From: Porphyromonas sp.
Lineage (GTDB): Bacteria > Bacteroidota > Bacteroidia > Bacteroidales > Porphyromonadaceae
Assembly: GCF_030529325.1 (NCBI RefSeq)
Contig: NZ_JAUMXC010000003.1
Location: forward strand, 1 to 64,000
DNA length: 64,000 nt
Reading direction: 5' to 3'
Shown here: positions 27,286-37,089 of the stretch, in pieces
Numbering within the stretch: the first letter of the stretch is position 1
Layout: each line of letters opens with the position of its first letter
The notes under the pieces: model-generated
Told to the model about the DNA's origin: nothing
Seen by the model: only the letters and a program-made list of their open reading frames with translations
The model's database searches: none
Made by a program: the position numbers and the translations under genes

Positions 27286-27729
27286 ATGAAGGCAACAATA
27301 CTGTATCAAAGCAAAAAGGGGCGCACAGCAGGATGGGCACGAGCGATGTCCATGTATCTGTGGAGCAAGGGCGTCAGTGTGAGTTATGGACCAATCTCCG
27401 ATTTCAAAGAAGAGCAACTCCGAGACTCCGACCTTTTGCTACTTGGCAGTTGGACAACGGGATGGTTCGTCGTCAATCAGAAGCCAAGCAAGATGTGGAT
27501 TGAAGCCTCCAAGAGACTCCCCTTGACACTCCCTCCTCACGTTATTCTTTTTGCGACATACAAGGTACGCACAGGAGCAATCTTCAGGAGGATGAAGGCG
27601 TGTCTCAATCTGTCCGATGTAATACAGGTAGATACGATGAGGTCCAAGACCGGGATCCTCTCCGACGAAGACAAGCAGAGACTTGATGCCTACATCGAAA
27701 GGGTCAAGACTCTTCGAAACAGCTTGTAA
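27286..27729 (+). CDS. Flavodoxin-like protein
   Basis: A 147-residue cytoplasmic protein with a flavodoxin-like fold. The N-terminal strand and phosphate loop read MKATILYQSKKGRTAGWAR, followed by LLLLGSWTTGWFVVNQKPS and a central strand VILFATYKVRTGA. The phosphate loop (QSKKGRTAG) is a degenerate form of the usual T/S-x-T-G-x-T. FMN binding is likely but not certain, and no partner is visible. It lies 66 bases upstream of katA in the same direction. A joint role in oxidative stress is possible but only suggested by position. Confidence 0.75.
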   Translation: MKATILYQSKKGRTAGWARAMSMYLWSKGVSVSYGPISDFKEEQLRDSDLLLLGSWTTGWFVVNQKPSKMWIEASKRLPLTLPPHVILFATYKVRTGAIFRRMKACLNLSDVIQVDTMRSKTGILSDEDKQRLDAYIERVKTLRNSL

Positions 27730-27795
27730 TGGAGCCATGGTCAAAAATACCTATGCGTATGAATACCTATATTGTATAACTTAACACTGAAAGCT

Positions 27796-29256
27796 ATGGA
27801 AGAAAAGAACAAACTGACAACAGCTGCGGGTGCTCCCGTGGCAGACAACCAGAACGTCGCTACCGCAGGTAGACGTGGCCCTATGCTGCTACAAGATGTT
27901 TGGTTCCTTGAAAAACTGGCTCACTTCGATCGCGAAGTCATCCCCGAACGCCGTATGCATGCCAAAGGTTCAGGCGCCTTTGGTACTTTTACTGTCACCC
28001 ACGACATCACGAAGTACACAAGAGCTGCAATCTTCTCCGAAATAGGGAAGAAGACCGAACTCTTCGTACGCTTCTCCACCGTTGCCGGTGAGCGTGGAGC
28101 AGCAGATGCAGAGCGCGATATCCGTGGCTTTGCCATCAAATTTTACACCGAAGAAGGCAACTGGGACTTGGTGGGCAACAACACTCCTGTGTTTTTCTTG
28201 AGAGACCCTCTCAAGTTCCCGGACCTCAACCACGCGGTCAAGCGTGATCCTCGCACCAACATGAGAAGTGCTCAGAACAACTGGGACTTTTGGACACACT
28301 TACCCGAAGCTCTTCACCAGGTGACCATCACCATGAGTGACCGTGGTATCCCTGCTACTTATCGCCATATGCATGGCTACGGTAGTCATACTTTCTCATT
28401 CATCAATGCTGACGGTGTGAGACACTGGGTGAAGTTCCACCTTCACACTCAGCAAGGTATCAAGAACCTCACAGATGCTGAAGCTGAAGCGTTGGTAGGA
28501 AAGGATCGCGAGAGTCACCAAAGAGACCTTTACGAAAGTATCGAACGTGGAGAGTTCCCACGCTGGACGCTCAAGGTACAGATCATGACCGAAGAGGAAG
28601 CTAAGGCAATGCCTTACAACCCATTTGACTTGACAAAGGTATGGTCACAGAAACAGTTTCCGCTCATCGAAGTGGGTGTGATGGAGCTTAACCGCAATCC
28701 TGAAAACTACTTCGCTGATGTAGAGCAAGCTGCGTTCAACCCTGCCAATGTAGTACCGGGTATCAGCTTCTCTCCTGACCGTATGTTGCAGGGGCGTCTC
28801 TTCTCTTACGGAGACACACAGCGTTACCGCCTCGGTGTCAACCACCACCAGATCCCTGTCAACAAGAGTCGTTGCCCATTCCTCAACATGTACCATCGTG
28901 ATGGAGCAATGAGAGTCGACGGCAACTATGGTTCACGCCTCGGCTACGAACCTAATGGCTACGGTCACTGGCAAGACCAAAACGAGTACAAGGAGCCACC
29001 TCTCGAACTCGATGGTGCAGCTTATCAATGGGACTTCAGAGAAGACGATAGCGACTACTACTCACAGGTACGTGATCTTTTCCACATCATGTCTCCTGAG
29101 CAACAACAAGTCCTCTTCGACAACACAGCTCGTGCTATGGGTGACATCCCAAAAGAGATCAAGCTACGCCACATCGCCAACTGCCACAATGCAGATCCTG
29201 CTTACGGCAAGGGGGTCGCAGACGCTCTCGGCATCAACGTGGCAGAAGCTATGTAA
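27796..29256 (+). CDS. katA: Heme catalase
   Basis: A 486-residue small-subunit (clade 3 type) monofunctional catalase, which converts hydrogen peroxide to water and oxygen. I chose the start at 27796 ([17 protein letters not shown]), which matches family N-termini; an ATG 24 bases upstream is in frame. The distal histidine is in [14 protein letters not shown]. The asparagine site is in [16 protein letters not shown]. The proximal heme ligand tyrosine is in [14 protein letters not shown]. Several Porphyromonas species lack catalase, so its presence is informative about the lineage. A bidirectional terminator follows. Confidence 0.97.
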   Translation: MEEKNKLTTAAGAPVADNQNVATAGRRGPMLLQDVWFLEKLAHFDREVIPERRMHAKGSGAFGTFTVTHDITKYTRAAIFSEIGKKTELFVRFSTVAGERGAADAERDIRGFAIKFYTEEGNWDLVGNNTPVFFLRDPLKFPDLNHAVKRDPRTNMRSAQNNWDFWTHLPEALHQVTITMSDRGIPATYRHMHGYGSHTFSFINADGVRHWVKFHLHTQQGIKNLTDAEAEALVGKDRESHQRDLYESIERGEFPRWTLKVQIMTEEEAKAMPYNPFDLTKVWSQKQFPLIEVGVMELNRNPENYFADVEQAAFNPANVVPGISFSPDRMLQGRLFSYGDTQRYRLGVNHHQIPVNKSRCPFLNMYHRDGAMRVDGNYGSRLGYEPNGYGHWQDQNEYKEPPLELDGAAYQWDFREDDSDYYSQVRDLFHIMSPEQQQVLFDNTARAMGDIPKEIKLRHIANCHNADPAYGKGVADALGINVAEAM

Positions 29257-29290
29257 TTTAGATATAGCTACGCATAAAACTCTTTAAACA

Positions 29291-29328
29291 AAAGAGAGGC
29301 TAAGCATCGATTGCTTAGCCTCTCTTAT
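29291..29328. terminator. Bidirectional terminator between katA and glyA
   Basis: AAGAGAGGCTAAGCA pairs with TGCTTAGCCTCTCTT around a short TCGAT loop. A T-rich run follows on the plus strand, and TTTGTTT follows on the minus strand. It serves two convergent genes. Confidence 0.85.
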
Positions 29329-29354
29329 TTTATTATTGTACTAACGTCTCGGGA

Positions 29355-30635
29355 TTACCAAGCGAAGATAGGACGCTCGGACATCATTTCGTTGACCTCC
29401 TTGCGTACTGCAGCGATGACTGCTTCGTCTTCAGGAGCAGAGAGGACACGGTCGATGAGGGTCACGATAGCCTTCATTTCAGAAGGTTGCACACCTCTTG
29501 TAGAGATAGCAGGAGTACCTACGCGGAAACCTGAAGTTTGGAATGCCGAACGAGTGTCGAATGGCACCATGTTCTTGTTGATGGTGATATCGGCACGCAC
29601 GAGACTGTTCTCGGCCACCTTACCTGTAAGTTCTGGGAACTTGGGACGGAGGTCTACGAGCATGCTGTGGTTGTCTGTACCATCGGAGATGATCTTGTAA
29701 CCAAGTTCGATGAACGCCTTTGCCATAGCCTGAGCGTTGTCCTTGACGAGCTCTTGGTACACCTTGAACGATGGGTCAAGAGCTTCGCCGAAAGCAACAG
29801 CCTTAGCTGCGATCACGTGCTCAAGCGGACCACCTTGTACACCCGGGAATACAGCAGAGTCGAGGAGCTGACCCATGGTCTTGAGTACACCCTTTGGCGT
29901 CTTGAGCTCCCAAGGATTTTCAAAGTCCTTACCAAGGAGGATGATACCACCACGAGGACCGCGGAGGGTCTTGTGAGTTGTCGAAGTGACGATGTGAGCA
30001 TACTTCACGGGGTTATCAAGGAGACCCGCAGCAACAAGACCCGCAGGGTGAGCCATGTCTACCATCAGGAGTGCACCGATCTTATCTGCGATGTCGCGCA
30101 TACGTTGGTATTCCCACTCACGAGAGTAAGCCGAACCACCTGCGATGATGAGTTTTGGTTTGTGTTCGAGCGCAAGGCGTTCCATCTCGTCGTAGTCCAC
30201 ACGGCCGGTATCTTCCTTTACGTTGTACGCGATAGGATTGTATAGGATACCCGAGCTATTGACAGCCGAACCGTGAGAGAGGTGACCTCCATGAGCGAGG
30301 TTAAGGCCGAGGAATGTATCTCCGGGCTTGAGTACTGTGAGTAGTACCGCCATGTTTGCCTGAGCACCTGAGTGAGGTTGGACGTTTGCCCACTCAGCTC
30401 CATAAAGTTGCTTGATACGGTCGATAGCGAGTTGCTCAGCCTGGTCTACGACCTCACAACCACCATAGTACCTACGACCCGGATAGCCTTCAGCGTACTT
30501 GTTGGTAAAGCAGCTACCCATGGCTTCCATGACTTGATCACTGACAAAGTTTTCCGAAGCGATGAGCTCGATCCCTTTGCGTTGTCTCTCGTGCTCCTCC
30601 CGGATGAGGGCAAAGATGCGTTCGTCTCTTTTCAT
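29355..30635 (-). CDS. glyA: Serine hydroxymethyltransferase
   Basis: A 426-residue PLP enzyme that interconverts serine and glycine while loading one-carbon units onto tetrahydrofolate. Family blocks include [50 protein letters not shown] and the PLP-lysine motif [17 protein letters not shown]. The length equals that of typical bacterial GlyA. It converges with katA, shares a terminator with it, and diverges from the small lipoprotein gene at 30876. Confidence 0.98.
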   Translation of the reverse strand: MKRDERIFALIREEHERQRKGIELIASENFVSDQVMEAMGSCFTNKYAEGYPGRRYYGGCEVVDQAEQLAIDRIKQLYGAEWANVQPHSGAQANMAVLLTVLKPGDTFLGLNLAHGGHLSHGSAVNSSGILYNPIAYNVKEDTGRVDYDEMERLALEHKPKLIIAGGSAYSREWEYQRMRDIADKIGALLMVDMAHPAGLVAAGLLDNPVKYAHIVTSTTHKTLRGPRGGIILLGKDFENPWELKTPKGVLKTMGQLLDSAVFPGVQGGPLEHVIAAKAVAFGEALDPSFKVYQELVKDNAQAMAKAFIELGYKIISDGTDNHSMLVDLRPKFPELTGKVAENSLVRADITINKNMVPFDTRSAFQTSGFRVGTPAISTRGVQPSEMKAIVTLIDRVLSAPEDEAVIAAVRKEVNEMMSERPIFAW

Positions 30636-30698
30636 AATGATGTTGAGGACTTTTGGATTATTATTAGATTATTATGAATATTCGATACATACGTCTCA

Positions 30699-30706
30699 CA
30701 AATATA
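30699..30706 (-). promoter_or_regulatory. Bacteroidota -7 box for glyA
   Basis: Minus-strand TATATTTG matches TAnnTTTG, 64 bases upstream of glyA. The -33 element is not clear. Confidence 0.45.
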
Positions 30707-30815
30707 GTTATTAAATACTTTAGCACCAACGTGTCTGCAACGAGATTTGACAGTCCTCACGAGGCAAACTTTTTGATCCTAAGGAGAAAAAGAATTTTAC
30801 AGAAAATCTCATTTG

Positions 30816-30847
30816 TTTTGTTTTTTAGAGTAGAAGTCGCTACTTTT
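30816..30847 (+). promoter_or_regulatory. Promoter of the small lipoprotein gene
   Basis: TTTG (30816-30819) is followed after 20 bases by TACTTTTG (30840-30847), a full match to the Bacteroidota promoter form. The start codon lies 28 bases downstream. Confidence 0.7.
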
Positions 30848-30875
30848 GATGAAAGATTAACTCTGAATTAAGATT

Positions 30876-31505
30876 ATGAAACACATCAGTGCCTTGTTCA
30901 TGGTGCTTGTCTCCCTGCTTATTTGCGCTTGTTGCACTCAAAGTTCCGATGGAGACGAGGCGCAATCAGACAAAAATGATCAGTCGTGGGCTATCTTTCT
31001 CAACGAAAAAGATCTGAGTGCATTTACATGCACCTATGCGTCCTCTCAGGTCGACGGAGACTCAAGCCATCTTGCTGCCAAGACCATGGCTCTGAACAAG
31101 ATACTCATCGATCTCCTCCCCTATATCGACACAAAACGAGAGGGAACAAATATCAACTTTGTCGCAATCAGCCTCTGTCACGAAGCAGACGAAGGAAAAT
31201 TCGTAATCAAGGAAATAGCACTGGTAGACTTTTCCAAGATGCCTGCGGAAGAAGTGCTCCCTTTCGCAATGACAGCCTCCGAAAGCACCCTCAGATCATT
31301 GGGACGCAACCTGGAGAACAAAAACTCAGGAAAAGTGCTCATCTCATGTGAGATGGGGCAAAAACGGTATATGTCCGACGAAATTGATCTCGAAGGAGAC
31401 TCTCGATCCGCCCTCTCCTTCAAGATCGCACGCTTCATCGCCACTTGCATTGAAGAACGCACGGATACCCGGAGTAAAAATTTTGAGATAGCTCTGACCT
31501 ACTGA
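30876..31505 (+). CDS. Small predicted lipoprotein of unknown function
   Basis: A 209-residue protein with a signal peptide and a lipobox around ICAC (MKHISALFMVLVSLLICAC), followed by an acidic linker (SSDGDEAQSDKND). The mature part is mixed alpha/beta without a recognised domain. There are no transmembrane segments after the signal. A good promoter precedes it, so it is probably expressed as a single gene. I do not recognise the family. It is most likely periplasmic or in the outer membrane. Confidence 0.75.
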   Translation: MKHISALFMVLVSLLICACCTQSSDGDEAQSDKNDQSWAIFLNEKDLSAFTCTYASSQVDGDSSHLAAKTMALNKILIDLLPYIDTKREGTNINFVAISLCHEADEGKFVIKEIALVDFSKMPAEEVLPFAMTASESTLRSLGRNLENKNSGKVLISCEMGQKRYMSDEIDLEGDSRSALSFKIARFIATCIEERTDTRSKNFEIALTY

Positions 31506-31665
31506 AGCCAAAGCAGCCCCGCATCCACTTCGGGCACACTCGCCCGTAGTTTTCCACGATAATAGTTTACTTTTTTCACTCATGTGACAAGCAACTCCCG
31601 GCCTTGTCGGCAAAGGTTGTGGCTCTATGCCCGACCTACCTGTCGTTGAGGGCTTTGGGAGGAGG

Positions 31666-31752
31666 CAAAAAAAGTTGTCTAACTTGACGTGTCAAGTTAG
31701 ACAACTTAATTCATCAAGTTAGACACATCGATTTCGGGGGTTGTACATCTTG
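31666..31752. repeat. Dispersed 22-bp-period repeat, inverted copy
   Basis: One forward unit AGTTGTCTAACTTGA (31673-31687), a CGTG centre, then two inverted units at 31692-31707 and 31714-31727, 22 bases apart. The outer flank ACATCGATTTCGGGGGTTGT (31724-31743) and then ACATCT is the reverse complement of the flank at 16681-16708. The first two units form a perfect hairpin. Confidence 0.9.
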
Positions 31753-32269
31753 TTTGCGAACTGTCCGGCTTCGGTTCAAAGGGAGGCGGCTACAACCTAT
31801 ATATACGGAAGTTAGAGCACAAGGATAGACATCTCAACATATCCCCTCAAAAACCTGTTCGCAAGGGCATAACGACCAACCGGACTCAGGGAGGCAAGAC
31901 AAGAAAGAGACATAACCTATCAAAATCTCCTCGACAGGAAGATACATAAACGATAAAGACCCATGACAGAGATTGGCTAACCAACCTGTCATGGGTCCCA
32001 CTGTACTATGGGTGCACCCCATAACCTTCCCCCGGAGTCGCGTTGCTACCTGTACGCCTTTATCTCAATTTAGAGATCAGAGACGCCTCCCACAGGCAGA
32101 TTCATAAGATGCGGTGCTGCATTCCCTCAAAAACAGAATCCCCCTCAGTCATCTGTTCAGCCTTCCGCATCATGGTATCTGGAGAGCACTTAAATCCACA
32201 GATAACCACATAATCTCTCCCCGGATTCTTCCTCCCCCACGCAAGGCACAGACCCGAAACAATGAACAT

Positions 32270-32320
32270 GAAAAACGAATGTCTATGCTTGCGTTTTCTA
32301 CTGCAAACATAGACATTCGT
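32270..32320 (-). terminator. Terminator of the hybrid sensor kinase gene
   Basis: On the minus strand ACGAATGTCTATG pairs with CATAGACATTCGT, with further pairing in the loop, followed by TTTTT. It lies about 120 bases past the stop. Confidence 0.75.
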
Positions 32321-32443
32321 ATCACCGAGATAACGGAGGAAATCAGCAAATAGGATAAAGAATCACGCAATCTAAGCGTAAAAACACGGACAAAACGCGC
32401 ATAAAAAATCAATAAAGCATTGATAAATAGAGAATTAAAAATC

Positions 32444-35302
32444 CTATTTTACCCCTCCTGAAATACGGCCGAAATCAGTGGGGGTAACCCCAAATTCTTT
32501 CTTGAACAAGCGTCCGAAGTACCCCGAATCGTTGAATCCGCACAAGTCCGAGACCTCATTGACATTGTATTGACCTGTCGAAAGGAACTGCTTCGCCTTG
32601 GCAAGACGTATGCGGGTGATGTATGCGATGGTAGAAACACCGACCATCATATTGAGTTTTCGGGTAAGCTGAGATGTACTCACACACATTTTGTCGGCAA
32701 GGAAAGCCACGTTGAGTTCCGGATTGGCAATTTCGGCATGGATGATGTTCGTCACCTTACGCACAAACTCGAGGCTCTCTGTATCTTCGGCCTTGAGTCC
32801 TACCCCTTCTTCCTTCTCAAGCATATTGAGGTATTTTTCTCTCAACAAACGACGACTCTCAAGGAGTTGAGCCACGCGGATGAGGAGTTCATCCGGATCA
32901 AAAGGCTTCGAGAGATAAGCATCCGCGCCCATACGGTACCCTTCCTTGCGATCCTTGCCATCACTCTTTGCTGAGAGCATGATGATAGGGATATGATCTG
33001 TGAGAGGATTTTGGCGTACCTCCTTGACCAGAGCATTTCCGTCTTTTATAGGCATCATGAGGTCGGTGATGATGAGATCAGGGACTGCCTTGTCGGCCTT
33101 GGCAATACCTTGCTCTCCATCTTGTGCGATGATGATGGCATACCGAGGAGACAAAATCGATCTCAGATACAGAGTCACGTCGGCATTGTCCTCGACGATG
33201 AGTATCACGGAGCGTTCGCCGGCAGTATCATCAGGCTCGGGCTTGGGCAAAAAAGAAGCCTCGAGAGTTTCGGATGCGGCAAACTCCGGCAGTTCGACAA
33301 CACTCTCCTCCTTACTGTCCAGCTCAACAATAGAGGATTCCGGAGCTTTGAGAGGCAGACACACATCGAAGGTAGAGCCTTTTCCTACAACACTCTCCAC
33401 AAGGATATCTCCACCCATCTGTTCGACAAGTTTTTTTGTCAAAGCCAGTCCCACACCGGAACCCATAGAGCGAATGTTGTTGTCCGAACGGTAGAAGATA
33501 TCAAAGATAAACGGAAGATCTTTCGGGTCTATACCTCTGCCATTATCAATAACCCTAAGAGAGAGCATGTCGCCCTTTTGGTTTTTCCCGACAAGTACCT
33601 GAACCACTGAGCCGGAGTCGGAGTACTTGATGGCATTGGATAGGAGATTATTTATGATCTTATTGATATACTCGGGGATAAAGTCCATCCGGATCTCCCC
33701 ATGCTCTGCACGAAAAAAGAGCTCGATGTCATTTTTGTGCCCATAGTGCCTGAATCCCTCGACAATCGCTCTCATATAAGCGATGATATCCTCGTGTCTG
33801 TAAGGTGGGATATTCATGTTGGCACGTTGGAGCTTGGATATATCGAGGAGCTGATCGACAAGTCCCAGCAGGCTCAAGCACTGGCGGTCGATGGTCTTGA
33901 CGTACTCACAACGCTCTTTGGCAGCTGTCGGAGAGTCAGGCAAAAGATGCCTGTTGAGCCCCTGAATTACAGTCAGAGGCGTCCTGAACTCATGGGTGAT
34001 ATTGGTAAAAAAGACCGAACGCGCCTTTTCGTATTGCTTCAATGCAGCATTACTCCTCAGACGTTGTCTGTATGCATAATAAGCAGCCGCAGCGAGGAAA
34101 AAGCCGATAAATCCCAAAGCCCAAGAGACATACATGGCACGTTGAGTCTCTGCCTTTTCGATAGCATTTTGCAATTCGATTTCTTTCAGACTGCGTTGAT
34201 TTCGCTCCCTCTCATAATTGATGCGGATATCCATGTATCTGTTGCTCTGATTGACGCCACGGATACTGTCTTGGATAGCCTGACTCTTCTTGAAGTAATC
34301 AAGAGCCTGACTATAATTGTGCTGTTTGTTCGCAAATCTGTAACGGAGATCGTAGATGATGGCACGGTGTTCGGGCGAACTGATCTCGGACTCTGTCTTC
34401 TCTGCCAAGTCGATATAATGCTCGTACTCCGCAATATCCGACCGCACAAGATTGATCTCTGCCAGTCCGAGACAAGCCTCCAGCCAGTGCCATCTGTCAG
34501 GGCTTTCCTCTATGAGGTTGTACGCTTCCAAGTACCTCTCCTCTGCCTCTTCGTAGCGCTTTTGCAACTTGAACAATCGCCCCAAGTGGTTGAGACAAAG
34601 AGCTTCCCCGAGATCTGACCGGACTTCTTTATTGCACTCCAAGGACTTGACATAGTACATATGTGCCGTATCATACGACGCCTTGGACTCATAGACTGCA
34701 CCGAGATTGGCGTAATTGATAGCCTGACCGACCACACTTTTTTGCTTTATCTCCCCATCCAGAGCTTTCAGAAAGAAACGCTCTGCATCATCATTGTACC
34801 CAAGCGAAAGACTCACATTACCGATACCGTTAAGCGCAACAACCTTACTCTTTTCTATGGCCTTGGAACTCTTGTCGGAGTACTTTTCCGCCACATTGAG
34901 GGCGCAATGATGGTAGTCCAAGGCTTCCGAAAATGCACCTATGCGTCGATAGTCTGTACCAAGTTCATTGTAGGCACGTGTGATCTGCAAAGTATCGGGA
35001 AGCCGGCTTGCGAGATCGAGATAAGTTCGGTGAGCAGCTATGGCTTCCGAGAAATTGGCATTCTCCCGATACACTTTCCCCAACTTCCTGTGCCCATGCA
35101 TGAGCAGGAGGGAGTCCCCATTGGCACGATATGTTTCGATAAGTTTTTGCAGTCCTTCGACATCCTGAGTCCTGGAGATCTGCTTGACTTCCCGGGTGGC
35201 ATCGCGCCGAGAGGCCTCCTTCATGGAAGCCCGACGACAAGCTGTCAGGACAGAAGCCATCGCCAACAAAATGAATAATAAAGTAGTCAGGAAAAACTTC
35301 AT
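32444..35302 (-). CDS. Hybrid two-component sensor kinase with TPR sensor and AraC output
   Basis: A 952-residue one-protein two-component system. A signal-like N-terminus ends in a lipobox (VLTAC, Cys22). TPR-type helical repeats fill about 40-350 in the periplasm, followed by a coiled coil and a transmembrane helix at 391-411. The HisKA phosphosite is His437 in NITHEFRTPL. HATPase motifs are NNLLSNAIKYS and DNGRGI. The receiver starts ILIVEDNADV with phosphoacceptor Asp747 (IITDLMMP). The AraC-type DNA-binding domain covers about 850-945. Unlike SusR-type hybrids, the sensor is TPR-based, not a beta-propeller. No target operon is adjacent. Confidence 0.93.
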   Translation of the reverse strand: MKFFLTTLLFILLAMASVLTACRRASMKEASRRDATREVKQISRTQDVEGLQKLIETYRANGDSLLLMHGHRKLGKVYRENANFSEAIAAHRTYLDLASRLPDTLQITRAYNELGTDYRRIGAFSEALDYHHCALNVAEKYSDKSSKAIEKSKVVALNGIGNVSLSLGYNDDAERFFLKALDGEIKQKSVVGQAINYANLGAVYESKASYDTAHMYYVKSLECNKEVRSDLGEALCLNHLGRLFKLQKRYEEAEERYLEAYNLIEESPDRWHWLEACLGLAEINLVRSDIAEYEHYIDLAEKTESEISSPEHRAIIYDLRYRFANKQHNYSQALDYFKKSQAIQDSIRGVNQSNRYMDIRINYERERNQRSLKEIELQNAIEKAETQRAMYVSWALGFIGFFLAAAAYYAYRQRLRSNAALKQYEKARSVFFTNITHEFRTPLTVIQGLNRHLLPDSPTAAKERCEYVKTIDRQCLSLLGLVDQLLDISKLQRANMNIPPYRHEDIIAYMRAIVEGFRHYGHKNDIELFFRAEHGEIRMDFIPEYINKIINNLLSNAIKYSDSGSVVQVLVGKNQKGDMLSLRVIDNGRGIDPKDLPFIFDIFYRSDNNIRSMGSGVGLALTKKLVEQMGGDILVESVVGKGSTFDVCLPLKAPESSIVELDSKEESVVELPEFAASETLEASFLPKPEPDDTAGERSVILIVEDNADVTLYLRSILSPRYAIIIAQDGEQGIAKADKAVPDLIITDLMMPIKDGNALVKEVRQNPLTDHIPIIMLSAKSDGKDRKEGYRMGADAYLSKPFDPDELLIRVAQLLESRRLLREKYLNMLEKEEGVGLKAEDTESLEFVRKVTNIIHAEIANPELNVAFLADKMCVSTSQLTRKLNMMVGVSTIAYITRIRLAKAKQFLSTGQYNVNEVSDLCGFNDSGYFGRLFKKEFGVTPTDFGRISGGVK

Positions 35303-35345
35303 TTATATTTCAAACCTCGCAAGGTGAGACATAACAATTTTTATG

Positions 35346-35353
35346 CAAAAATA
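35346..35353 (-). promoter_or_regulatory. Candidate -7 box for the sensor kinase
   Basis: Minus-strand TATTTTTG matches TAnnTTTG, 44 bases upstream of the start. A TTTG lies 24 bases further up, a little farther than usual. Confidence 0.45.
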
Positions 35354-35641
35354 ATAGTAATATTCGACATTCCAACCCAAATGCGCAAATAAAAAGGGAA
35401 TACATGACTCTCATAAATTCAACACATTACGACATCCTAAAATCTTTGCACACGGCCTAAAAGAGCCTTCTCCGAAAAAGGCATCAAAGTCTGCTCATAA
35501 AGATCGTCACCCGATTTCGAGAGACATACATGTACAACGCTTTTATCAAAATCCTTATCGACACAGAGGGAGGCTCAGAAAGGGTGCAAAGCAAGTCCGA
35601 CATATCACCCCATGGAGCACTGTCACACCCTTCCGATTCAT

Positions 35642-35690
35642 GAAAAAAGAAGTCGTCTGACCCATACTTATCGGTCAGACGACTCTTTTG
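35642..35690 (-). terminator. Terminator after the MutS-like gene pair
   Basis: AGTCGTCTGACC pairs with GGTCAGACGACT around ten bases. On the minus strand it is followed by TCTTTTTTC. It is about 60 bases past the last stop. Confidence 0.85.
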
Positions 35691-35751
35691 TCATGTACCT
35701 TGCACGACATTTATGTCGGGCTGACACTTATGCTTGAGATTACGGTAAATC

Positions 35752-37089
35752 TCATGCGGTATGGCTAACACCTCTGATGGACTCCACGATGCGCTCGTTG
35801 CGGATGATCATCATACCGTGGCGGTCTGCAGTGATGCCGTCGGTGAGTCGGTAAGTATATCGTGGTACACCTCCGACAATCTCTGTCGGGAAGTAGTGGT
35901 ATCGGAGGTTGGGACAGTCCTTGAGCGCATCTGCCGCCTCAAGTATGTGCGTGGACACGATGAAGAAGCAGTTGTGATGTAGCGAAAACGCTTTGAGGAC
36001 AGCCGAGGTGGCATCGAGTGCATCTTTGACATTGGTACCCTTGAACAACTCGTCAAGGATCACAAAGAGGTTATGTCCGTCAGCCACGTGTTGAGCCACA
36101 TGCTTGACTCGCATCACCTCGGCGTAGTAATGACTGTACCCGAGATCCATATTGTCCGAGACGTTGATAGAGGTAAAGAGACCGTCTCTGACGGTAAACT
36201 CCATCTCCTGAGCAGGGACGGGGAAGCCCATATGTGCGAGGTAAAGACCGATACCTACGGACTTCATGAATGTAGATTTGCCGGCCATATTTGCACCCGT
36301 AAGGAAGATCATATTGTGCTCTTTGTCTACGGTGAGGCTGTTGCCCTTCGCGCCTTGGACAGTGGGATGGAAGAGGGTCACAGCCCTGAAGATGTTCCGC
36401 CCTTCCCTGACAGGATGAGCGGTAGCGACCTTGAAGCCCCGTTCGTTAGCCACTTTCGCGACAGTTATCTGAAGATCAAGATGATAAATGATCTCCATAA
36501 GCCTGCTCACTTCGGTGTAGCAAGTGATGCGGAGCACCCTATGGCAGTGCATGGTCCGGGCAAAGGACAGCCCTTTGGCCCCCCGATGCTTCATGATTCC
36601 GGAGAGAGCCGGAGTAGAGAGTAACTTCCTGACCTCCTCATCGACAGACCGATAAGTATCTACCACCTTGGCGTGCTGAGAAGTAAAGTCAGCCAAGCGA
36701 TCAAAGAGGCTGAGGGTCTTGAGGATGTTCGTCCCCATGTTCTCTATCATCCGATCACCGGCGATGTAGAGCATACTCTTCATCTTCGCAAACTTGAGGA
36801 GGTGCAGAGCCCTGCTGCCATGAGCAGGCATACTCATGTAGTACTCCACGGCATCAAGGAGTTCGTCCTCAAACGGGAAGTCACAAGGATGCTCCATGAA
36901 AGTACGGAAGAGAGCGCTGCGAGCATTGATCGCCTCACTGTCGGTAAGAGGATGGCGAAACATATACTCCATGAGCTGACGCCCTCCTCTGGTACGCGTA
37001 TGGTCGTAGACGTGGTATATCGACTTGCTATCGTATTTGCCGAGCAGATTGAGATCCTGCACGGTCTGTTTGTCTATTATGAAACTCAT
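35752..37089 (-). CDS. MutS-like ATPase (second of a tandem pair)
   Basis: A 445-residue MutS-superfamily protein holding only the helical core and the C-terminal ABC-type ATPase. It has no mismatch-recognition domain. Walker A is in IFLTGANMAGKSTFMKSVG (about residue 255-275). The MutS signature region reads NMDLGYSHYYAEVMRVKH and Walker B is in FVILDELFKGTN. The N-terminus MSFIIDKQTVQDL is nearly the same as in the upstream neighbour. It overlaps that gene by 4 bases. Classical MutS is encoded separately at 50109. Substrate and pathway are unknown, and no Smr nuclease domain is present. Confidence 0.87.
   Translation of the reverse strand: MSFIIDKQTVQDLNLLGKYDSKSIYHVYDHTRTRGGRQLMEYMFRHPLTDSEAINARSALFRTFMEHPCDFPFEDELLDAVEYYMSMPAHGSRALHLLKFAKMKSMLYIAGDRMIENMGTNILKTLSLFDRLADFTSQHAKVVDTYRSVDEEVRKLLSTPALSGIMKHRGAKGLSFARTMHCHRVLRITCYTEVSRLMEIIYHLDLQITVAKVANERGFKVATAHPVREGRNIFRAVTLFHPTVQGAKGNSLTVDKEHNMIFLTGANMAGKSTFMKSVGIGLYLAHMGFPVPAQEMEFTVRDGLFTSINVSDNMDLGYSHYYAEVMRVKHVAQHVADGHNLFVILDELFKGTNVKDALDATSAVLKAFSLHHNCFFIVSTHILEAADALKDCPNLRYHYFPTEIVGGVPRYTYRLTDGITADRHGMMIIRNERIVESIRGVSHTA

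Larger units (their letters stand above)
31506..32443. other. Long convergent intergenic region
   Basis: This 938-base region lies between two converging genes. It holds a repeat copy (31666-31752), a hairpin ACCCATGACAG/CTGTCATGGGT at 31959-31997, and the terminator of the sensor kinase (32270-32320). Short open frames exist on both strands but none has a credible start, length or composition. No RNA gene is recognised. Confidence 0.55.
35303..35751. other. Intergenic region upstream of the sensor kinase
   Basis: This 449-base gap holds the kinase promoter candidate (35346-35353) and the terminator of the MutS-like operon (35642-35690). Between them I see no coding sequence or repeat. Confidence 0.55.

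Noticed and set aside
31834..32022. Short minus-strand frame in the convergent gap
   Set aside because: It overlaps the hairpin at 31959-31997 and shows no plausible start context or composition.
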